Of a stretch of DNA of 64,000 bases, positions 56,808-64,000 are shown piece after piece. Origin of the DNA: Trichopria drosophilae (lineage: Eukaryota; Arthropoda; Insecta; Hymenoptera; Diapriidae); the NCBI GenBank assembly GCA_030407085.1, contig CM059584.1, positions 139,800,001 to 139,864,000 on the forward strand, in the 5' to 3' direction. A program made the position numbers and the translations under genes. The stretch's first letter is position 1, and each line of letters opens with the position of its first letter. A model generated the notes under the pieces. That model searched no databases, was not told where the DNA came from, and was given only the letters and a program-made list of their open reading frames with translations.

Positions 56808-56945
56808 AAAATGAAAAATAATTTTCTTGATTTAATGTGGTTGATTTAACCCTTCATGGCTCGGATCATCGATACATTCAAAGTATCCAATAATTAATTT
56901 ACCGAGTGTTAGATTCTTAAAAATTTCTAAGTAGAAATTTTAGTT

Positions 56946-57420
56946 TGAACTACATCGTGTCGTTAATACGACAATTATAAAAGTCTTCAGAAATTGAAAC
57001 TTTCATGTAAGGTCAGTTTCGAAAACATCAGCTGTAATTCGTCTCTTGTATTTATGATTCTATGATGAAATATTACTTAATCCTAATATTACGGTCAAAA
57101 ATATTACTGGACGAATAATATAGATTTTGTTATATTATTTGCCTTTTTCTTTCTTCAGATTTATTATAATTGTATGCTAACAAATCATATTCATATACGA
57201 ATCCATTCTAAGTAACTGTCAAATCGAAATTGTATCAACTTTATAGTTATTGAATATAATTTTTATCTTTTTTTTTTATTATCGTTTTTCATTGTTAATT
57301 TCATTACTGGTTGAGATTATAAATGTTTCGACAATATGATAATAAATAATGTTACTAATTAAATTATTAATTACATTTTAATTTTATTCAAATTACCTAA
57401 TTATTTTAAAAACCATTTTC
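56946..57420. other. Intergenic, no gene seen
   Basis: AT-rich unique sequence without coding signal. Confidence 0.4.
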
Positions 57421-58230
57421 ATAATAATAATAATATTTATTGTCAAAATTCCCTATACATATATATATATAGGACCTATAGGGGACAAAAAATGTCCGTA
57501 CATAGGATTGGTCCTTAAAAATTACAAAAATTAAACATAATAGTGAGAACTACTTACTGATCAAAAACATACATATAATAATCAAAACAGTTATAAACTA
57601 TATATAGAAATAATTCATTCAATTTCGAGATTTCTTATTTTACCTTTTATCTTTCTTTTTAACACTTTTTTCTCAACACTAAGAGTTTTTAACTCATTTG
57701 GTAACTGATTGTAGTACAGTAGTCCTTCTCTTATTCTAATTTGTCCAGTCAGGCAAGATGACGACCTTCTTCTCTTATTCTAATTTTCTCCTCTCTCCCA
57801 CTAAACGTTTGTTGTCTCGTTTTCCCTCTCTCTTTCTCTTTCGCAGAGCATGCACAGTTATATGTGTCATATGTGCTTCTAAGGAAAGTAATAAGTGCGG
57901 TGGGGAGAACACGTGAGGGGAAATATTAGAATAGGAGAAGGGAAAAAATTAGAATAAAGGAAGGACTACTGTACTTGGTTGCAAAATATTCGTAGCTTCT
58001 TTGCCCAATTTTTGTGGTATGACAAGGAAGAGCACACTTTTAAATCTTGTATTATGTACATTTTGTTGAAATTCATTCTTGAGGCTATTATATTAGTAGG
58101 CTATCGCATTAACCACAAAAACCTGTCTGATTCCTATGGGTTTGAAAGGATCTCTATCACTAATTCCTATTATCTTGAGTATTCGTTTTTGTAATCTTTC
58201 CAATTGATCTATAGCAGTTTTAAACAATTT
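57421..58230 (-). mobile_element. LINE C-terminal fragment, split by a pogo-like element
   Basis: Minus strand near 58210-58080 encodes DQLERLQKRILKIIGISDRD and PFKPIGIRQVFVVNAIAY, then after the element at 57717-57971 NQLPNELKTLSVEKKVLKRK and a stop. It ends in (ATT)n at 57421-57435. This is the C-terminal region of a non-LTR reverse transcriptase protein, decayed. Confidence 0.75.
57717..57971. mobile_element. TA-flanked pogo-like short element (CAGTAGTCCTTCTC ends)
   Basis: Left CAGTAGTCCTTCTCTTATTC and right GAATAAAGGAAGGACTACTG, TA on both sides; inner CTTCTTCTCTTATTCTAATT repeated. It interrupts the LINE fragment 57421-58230. Confidence 0.88.
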
Positions 58231-58674
58231 TTCGTAATAATATTTTTAATGTAATATTTTTGATCGCATTATTTTGTCTGATAATATTTTGTCCGGTAAT
58301 ACTTTTTAACTTAATATTTTGTCGTAATATTTTGTCCGGATACCTGTATTTGGATCTATAAGTATTATTGTAGAGATCATTAGTTTTATATTTGCTAATA
58401 AAGACGTTAACAATAAGAAAAGTGACAGTGGTACCAGGCACTTTTCATACCTTCTGCTCCGTTTACAGAAATTATTATACTTAAACTCAATATAATTCTT
58501 AATACTTTTATTATAATTATATACTAAAAAATAGATTCTAACATCCCTGGTTCTTCCGAACTTTCAACATTTCACCTCATACTCACATTATTTTTAAACC
58601 AAAATGTCCAAAGTTTAATACAAAAAGCGAACTGTCGCAAACTTTTAACTCTTTCATAAATTAACTAGAATAAA

Positions 58675-58704
58675 CTGAAGAAGGCACACATCTGTAGCTG
58701 AAAC
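58675..58704 (+). other. Hammerhead-like core
   Basis: CTGAAGA, then AGGC / GCT able to form a short stem II, then GAAAC. No matching fold-back arm found nearby. Weak. Confidence 0.25.
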
Positions 58705-58905
58705 GTATTTAACTTAAATACTTCGTTTTTATTATTTTATGGACCTTCACCCCGAGATTTTCCTAAATTCTTCAAGAATTTATATTTTATTAAACGGTCA
58801 AGAAAAACTACAAGATGGTTTCTACACCAATTCTTACAACATCCATAGAAGTTTTGATATACTCGTATTTGTGAGAGTCTAGTATATCCTAATTCTGACA
58901 GATAG

Positions 58906-59061
58906 ATTACGTGCGAGCTGAAAGCGATAGATGTTTCTAAACAAGGATTATCTTTCGCATTGCAGCAAACCTTAGAATCGGTTTACGTTAAATATGCTCC
59001 GTTTTATTTCAGATATGGTAACTTCAATAGTGAAATATGTATTCCAGTAAACGAAGAATGA
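58906..59061 (+). CDS. Candidate terminal coding exon (unidentified)
   Basis: An open frame follows a possible acceptor (CTGACAGATAG) and runs 51 codons to TGA at 59059-59061: ITCELKAIDVSKQGLSFALQ, then VYVKYAPFYFRYGNFNSEIC and IPVNEE. A second acceptor, TTTCGCATTGCAG, lies inside it (58975). Codon composition is less AT-biased than its surroundings. No family is recognised and upstream exons are unknown, so this could be chance. Confidence 0.22.
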   Translation: MTCELKAIDVSKQGLSFALQQTLESVYVKYAPFYFRYGNFNSEICIPVNEE

Positions 59062-59113
59062 TTGACAAGCATTGAATACTTCTGAATCCTTTTTCTTACT
59101 CTTTGAATAAGTA

Positions 59114-60023
59114 CAGTAGAACCCCTCTTATTTCAATTGCCCCTCTTGAATTGTCCAACCCCTCTTATTTGAATCGTTTCCCCTCAGGCCTTCCCCCACT
59201 ACCGCTGGAACATCACGGATACAGTTTACAGTGTTTACACCATCAAAGTTGTACAGTGTAAATACCGTTTAACCTAAATTTGCAAACATGTATAGTCGGT
59301 AGACTGATATGTAATGAAATTTCAAATTAATTTAAAATTTTGCATCAAACTCATGATTTACATCATACAAATTATTCGAGAAGCTGCTAATTTCGTAAAA
59401 TAAGTGCACATTTGAAGGTTAGGATGTTGTCAATTTTTAATGATGTGTATTTCAAGACCTCCACAAAAATTGAAAAGTCTTTCATTTGCAAAATAACAAA
59501 CAAATCCAATGTCAGCAGCTTAGTACTGAATGTGAAGTGATTTGAAGCTTTCATTAATCATATTTTCAAATGTGGGTTAAATATTGTCTCCTATATTCAT
59601 TTCGATCTTAATCGCAGTGTATTTGTTTGCGAAACAAAAAATTATTGATTCATAATTATATGTAATAAAGTTCATAATGTAAATTTAAAATGTTTATTTC
59701 TACACTCGAATGCAGATATAAATGACCATAAATAAATGCGAAATGTAACAGCCTTTATTTATCACATGAACGAGTTGTGATCTCGTTACATTTTTATCCA
59801 AAATTTAAAATTCTCTACACATTTTTCAGATAAATGATATACATATTTTACATAATTCAACTTTAAAATATATACGATGTCCAACAAAAATAAAAAGATA
59901 TCAGATATTATTATCCATTATTAAAGCGTTAAGTAGAATAAGGGGGTTAGGGGAAATTTCAAATAAGAGGGGTTGGCACCATCTTGAAAACCATGACCAG
60001 TTGAAATAAGAGGGGTTCTACTG
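59114..60023. mobile_element. 910-bp pogo-like short element (copy B)
   Basis: Intact ends CAGTAGAACCCCTCTTATTT and AAATAAGAGGGGTTCTACTG with TA on both sides. Nearly the same sequence as copy A at 38111-39024 along its full length, including the CTCTTATTTGAATCGTTTCC inner repeat and GCACCATCTTGAAAACC. No transposase frame. Confidence 0.95.
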
Positions 60024-60555
60024 TATTAGTAAACATAGGAAGTATTCAAAAGGTTTCAAAATATGTCTGTCAATGATTCATTCGGAATAGTAAAGTATTG
60101 GTTCTGTAAAATTAGAAAAATTGGCTAGATCGATTATCCGAGTCAAGGAATATTAAGAAATGAACACTTGATCTTGTTCTGTTCACGTAGTGAACGTTTC
60201 GACAGTGTCACTGTAATTGTCAAGACTATCTCTATATAAATTGTAAAAATTAATATTTTACATTGTCACAGTTTTATAGTTATACGAAGACTTCAGTCTC
60301 ACCGAGTGTTAAATTCATGAATTATATTCAATTGGTTCTGTAAGTTTTGTCCGAAATTATTGAGAAGCATTCAAGAACTATTCAATTCTTAGAAGAGGAT
60401 TTAGAACGATTGACAATAGGGAAGTATTCACGAAGATCAACAAATAGAATTCAAAGTTCAAAAATATCATTCTGAATTTTTCGATTGTGGGATGTGTTAT
60501 TCTGTATCGATTTCAATGAAAACATTATAGTGTAAAGTCAGCAGACAGAAACATA
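60024..60555. other. Intergenic, no gene seen
   Basis: AT-rich sequence. Repeat-like block CACCGAGTGTTAAATTC (60300) recalls TTACCGAGTGTTAGATTC near 56900. Confidence 0.4.
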
Positions 60556-60833
60556 CAGTGGCTCTCCCCTTATTTTAACTTTTCGAGTCAAGGAAGACGA
60601 CGGCTTCTTCCCTTATTTTACTGCTCCCCTTCATCCCCACCACTTGCAGTATGAGAGAATAAAAACAAAGAAAGGAGATATAGTGGCGTCCTTCTTCACA
60701 TGTATATGCGCAAGCGCAAACAGCAATCCCCACTCTTTTGAACACTTTCAAATGGCGAATGGTGGGGGAACTCATGAGGGGAAGAAGTTAACATAAGGGA
60801 CGAAAAAAAGTTAAAATAAAGGGAGGGCCACTG
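60556..60833. mobile_element. TA-flanked pogo-like short element (CAGTGGCTCTCCCC ends)
   Basis: Left CAGTGGCTCTCCCCTTATTT and right AAATAAAGGGAGGGCCACTG; TA on both sides. An internally deleted relative of 36892-37371. The minus-strand frame at 60575-60775 lies inside. Confidence 0.88.
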
Positions 60834-60949
60834 TATCTCATTTATCTTGATAAAGATTATCCATTGATTGCGATGGTTTGGTATTTAGATGAGAAATTTT
60901 GTATGCGATGACATTAAATCGTTACTTTTTTTGTTTTATTTAAGCAGAT

Positions 60950-61200
60950 ATTGATCGCTCTAAAGACGAGGAGGAAAAGAAATGCGTTGAAATCAGTGGA
61001 AGATGGTTGACCAATTTTTTTAGTTCGTGAAAAAAAGTTGGGACGTCATAAAAAAAAAACAATAGGTACATATATATATGTTCTGCATTTGCGAAGCGCC
61101 GCGCCCGAAGCCGCCATCTGCACGACGTTCTTGTTTACTTTAACAAAGTCGCGCGCAAACTTATCGATAACGTAGGAACGGTAGGTCTTATCATTTTTTT
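60950..61200 (+). promoter_or_regulatory. GC-richer island with DRE-like TATCGATA motif
   Basis: CGAAGCGCCGCGCCCGAAGC at 61093 and CTTATCGATAACG at about 61150 resemble an insect housekeeping core promoter (DRE is TATCGATA). Just before it a frame after TTATTTAAGCAG encodes DIDRSKDEEEKKCVEISGRW and ends TGA at about 61020. No gene identified. Confidence 0.25.
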
Positions 61201-61864
61201 TTCAAAATTATTCAAAATGTCGGGATAGTCTGTCGTAATTTTGTTCTTGTACGATTAATTTAAGAATATTGTAAACGTTAAAATAAAGAAATTTAAACTG
61301 ATCATTTACATGCTACGATTTGATAATCGAGTGAAAATTAAGAGTGTTTTATGTTAAACATCTGGAATAGTTATGTGAAATTATTTATGCCTTTCTTATT
61401 AACCCACCCTGAAAAATAAATAAATATTATTCTATTCGTATGTTTTATTTCATTTATTTTATTTGCATGCGTACTCGTTTACGAGTATAGTAGTAAGTAA
61501 TCTGTTTTATTGTAATCGTTGTATCGTTGTATAAAATTTAAGTTAGTTATTTAAGTTTAAACCAGAGTAAAAGGAAATAAAGATTCAAAGTATTTGAAAG
61601 TAGAACATATCGAATACTTTTTCAAAAATGAACATTGCATTATGGAATTATAGCATTCAAAATTGTTTTGTCATATTTTTGTTTCGTGCATGATGTTCCA
61701 TAACTAAAACTAAATGTAAATAATTATTTAACATTTTTTAATTCTATCCTTTAGAAACGTTAATATATTTATAACATTTATAAAATTGTTAAGTCAAATA
61801 CAAATTAAAAGTACACACATTCAACTACGTTTATTATATGAAACATGTGGAACTGATACACGTA
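61201..61864. other. Intergenic, no gene seen
   Basis: AT-rich, unique sequence. Confidence 0.4.
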
Positions 61865-62966
61865 CACTGTAAAAAATGGTTTCGTAAAATCACAACACAA
61901 ATGGGACATTACACACCCGAGTTACCACTCTGAATGGTGTAAAAGTACAAAATGACTAGAATTTTTACACCAAAACTGTAATAGCACTAAAAATATTGTG
62001 AAATTGTCACTCTGAGATTAGGTTATATAAATTACCACTTCTGAGAGCAGTAATTTTACACTTTTTGAAATTACTGTTTGAATGTGAAATTACATCTGAC
62101 AATGTTAAAAATACAATTTCTCTAGTAATATTTTCCATTCCGCGCGTGACCCGGGCAGCCATCATTGATGTTTATATACTTGTTTGAATTTCTCGTAAAG
62201 ATTTCGGTTATTCGTTATGTGAAGATATTTTTTATCTCATCAAACGTGTGCAGAGGTATATATATCATAAGCTACATATTTATTTGACCAAATAAAATGA
62301 AGTTTCTTTACAAGAACATTGAGGTTAAGTTTGATGGATTTATTTGTAAAAGTGTACACGTTACTTCGTAAACTACAAACTGTTAAAGCGAGTGAAGTTT
62401 TATGAACCAAATTTATTATAAAGTGACTATTTACATGTATTGTTTATTGTCATTAAATGCAAAACTATATACGAATCGTTGTTTGTCAGGTTGAATTTTA
62501 TATTACAAATGCTATTGTCTGATAAATAATAAATATTAAAACATTCCTAAAAACTATTTAATTAATTCTTAAACAAATTGCAATATTTTTTACATTCACA
62601 AAAAAATAACATTGCAATGCATATATTATATTATATAATACAATTCAGTATTTAATACATATATACTGCACGCACCAAATGTGTATGTAACCTAAAAAAT
62701 GTGAAAAATTCACCAATATTGTAATTTTATTACAGCACTGTAATTTCACTATAATGGTGTGATTTTACTATAAACACAGTAATTTTACTACATTAATTGT
62801 AAATTCTAACCTGCAATTACCAAACACAAGTCTGTTGACAATCGCTGTAAATTTACATCTTTGCTGTAATATTTACATCTTTCTAGAGATTTTACTACTC
62901 TCAGACTAGGTTATACAGATTACCTACTCTCAGAGTAGTAATTTCACACAATCTTTTTTTACAGTG
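61865..62966. mobile_element. 1.1 kb TA-flanked element with CACTGTAAAAAA ends
   Basis: Left CACTGTAAAAAATGG and right TTTTTTTACAGTG with TA on both sides. Subterminal regions mirror each other (GAGATTAGGTTATATAAATT with CAGACTAGGTTATACAGATT and CTCAGAGTAGTAATTTCAC). No transposase frame; superfamily unclear, Tc1/mariner-like by target. Confidence 0.8.
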
Positions 62967-63039
62967 TAATTGATTCCAACTTTTTTTGTATCTATAAACA
63001 TAAATTATTACATTAAATCAATTGTCGACGTAAAATAAT

Positions 63040-63043
<4 letters not shown>

Positions 63044-63081
<38 letters not shown>
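63044..63081. repeat. 38-bp poly-A run
   Basis: Uninterrupted A tract. No retrotransposon body is recognisable next to it. Confidence 0.95.
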
Positions 63082-63083
<2 letters not shown>

Positions 63084-64000
63084 AAATCAATAAGTTTTGT
63101 TTACTTTTGATATTAAGATGAAGATATTATTTGTGTTATTAATTTTTAACACTATTTCTCAATAAATATACAAATTCTGTCAACTTGTTGAGTATAATTA
63201 AGATATTATCACCTTTCCTTCAATGTTAGTGGTCTGGAAAGTTAAAACGATAGAAAAAGTATATTTTTCTGATATTAAAACCAAAAATATACTCCGTTTT
63301 CTTTATTGTGATTGGAAGGAAAATTAGTGTCATTTTAACAAAAACGTATCCAAATAAACATGACGAGAACTTTCAAAAATTCAAATCATCGAAACGAATC
63401 ATTAAAAAATAAAATATGAACATTTTGACAGGTTTCATTTCAGTTAGAAACTTGATAGTAACTTTGGACCTATTTTTTGCTGCTGCGTCAAATTTTTACA
63501 ATAGTTTGTGCAAACAATCGTTATCCGATCTTGTTCGAAGCGTGTTATTTGCTTAATACATTCTAAATATTCAATGTCTACTTTATATGAGTATTTTTGT
63601 CTCTAAATTTAGTATTTCAGCATCTAAAAATATTACTTAATATCATAAAAATATACTACAGTTAATTTGAGCTATATAGAGATAAGTTTTGCAATGTTTT
63701 GTCCAATACAATAAATGTTTGCTAATTTGTATACAATATTTTAATATTTGTTTTTTGTGTATCTTACCAACTGTATTTGTGCAACATTTTTCTGACAGAA
63801 TCAATTACGATAATAATATATGATATAATAAATAAAATACATATTGACTTAAGTGGCTATGCCTTATCTAAACAGGATATCATTGTATACAATCGTCAAA
63901 ATGTTATTGTCACTTAATTTCATTATAATTTTATAATTTAAGCATAAATATAATTTTTGTATGTCATGAAGTATTTTAAACAGACACTGATTGCAAATCA
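63082..64000. other. Intergenic, no gene seen
   Basis: AT-rich sequence without open frames of note. Confidence 0.4.

Larger units (their letters stand above)
54665..56945. repeat. Fold-back with hammerhead-like cores, left arm interrupted by a LINE
   Basis: Left GATGATCCGAATCATGAAGG and TTAAATCAACCACATTAAA pair with TTTAATGTGGTTGATTTAA and CCTTCATGGCTCGGATCATC at 56837-56882. AGAAAATTATTTTTCATTCT (56112) pairs with AATGAAAAATAATTTTCTT (56810). Removing 54768-56101 restores the left arm. A pogo-like element lies in the loop. Confidence 0.85.

Overview
The window looks like AT-rich arthropod nuclear DNA, most likely insect and possibly hymenopteran. The evidence is spliced genes with GT-AG introns, insect-like protein sequences, a TTAGG-type interspersed array near 42.97 kb, and dense decayed transposons. 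The species cannot be fixed from sequence alone. Three protein-coding genes can be assembled exon by exon. G2/mitotic cyclin B lies on the minus strand (24091 to 3922, 5 coding exons, 425 aa). VPS26C/DSCR3, a subunit of the retriever endosomal recycling complex, lies on the plus strand (34765 to 36031, 5 exons, 302 aa). PARP16, a tail-anchored ER mono-ADP-ribosyltransferase, lies on the minus strand (41056 to 36214, 6 exons, about 371 aa). VPS26C and PARP16 converge with only 182 bp between their stop codons. A lysine-rich terminal exon of an unidentified plus-strand gene ends at 438.

Layout: 0-0.5 kb, 3' end of an unknown gene; 2.3-24.4 kb, cyclin B, with a GC-rich promoter at 23.5-24.4 kb and a 12 kb first intron full of transposon debris; 24.5-34.5 kb, non-coding with fold-back and short terminal-inverted-repeat elements; 34.6-41.4 kb, the VPS26C/PARP16 pair; 41.4-52.9 kb, fold-back elements and a LINE; 53-54.5 kb, a CpG-richer segment resembling a promoter and first exon whose gene cannot be identified; 54.6-64 kb, nested LINEs and short DNA elements plus weak candidate exons.

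Repeats make up most of the window. The clear classes are: (1) TA-flanked pogo-like short elements beginning CAGT, at least eleven copies in about nine sequence families, several nested; (2) TTAA-flanked piggyBac-like short elements; (3) an hAT-like element; (4) 5'-truncated non-LTR retrotransposons; (5) long fold-back elements of 0.3-3.6 kb, many carrying a CAAAATGGCGG-type motif, and some carrying a hammerhead-ribozyme-like CTGAAGA...GAAAC core. Cyclin B introns 2 and 3 each consist almost wholly of one giant fold-back. In four fold-backs one arm preserves the sequence that an insertion interrupted in the other arm, which gives exact target-site information.

The three genes do not form a pathway: cyclin B drives mitotic entry, VPS26C acts in endosomal recycling and PARP16 in ER stress signalling. 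Exon boundaries were placed by eye from splice consensus and remembered family sequence; no search or alignment was run.
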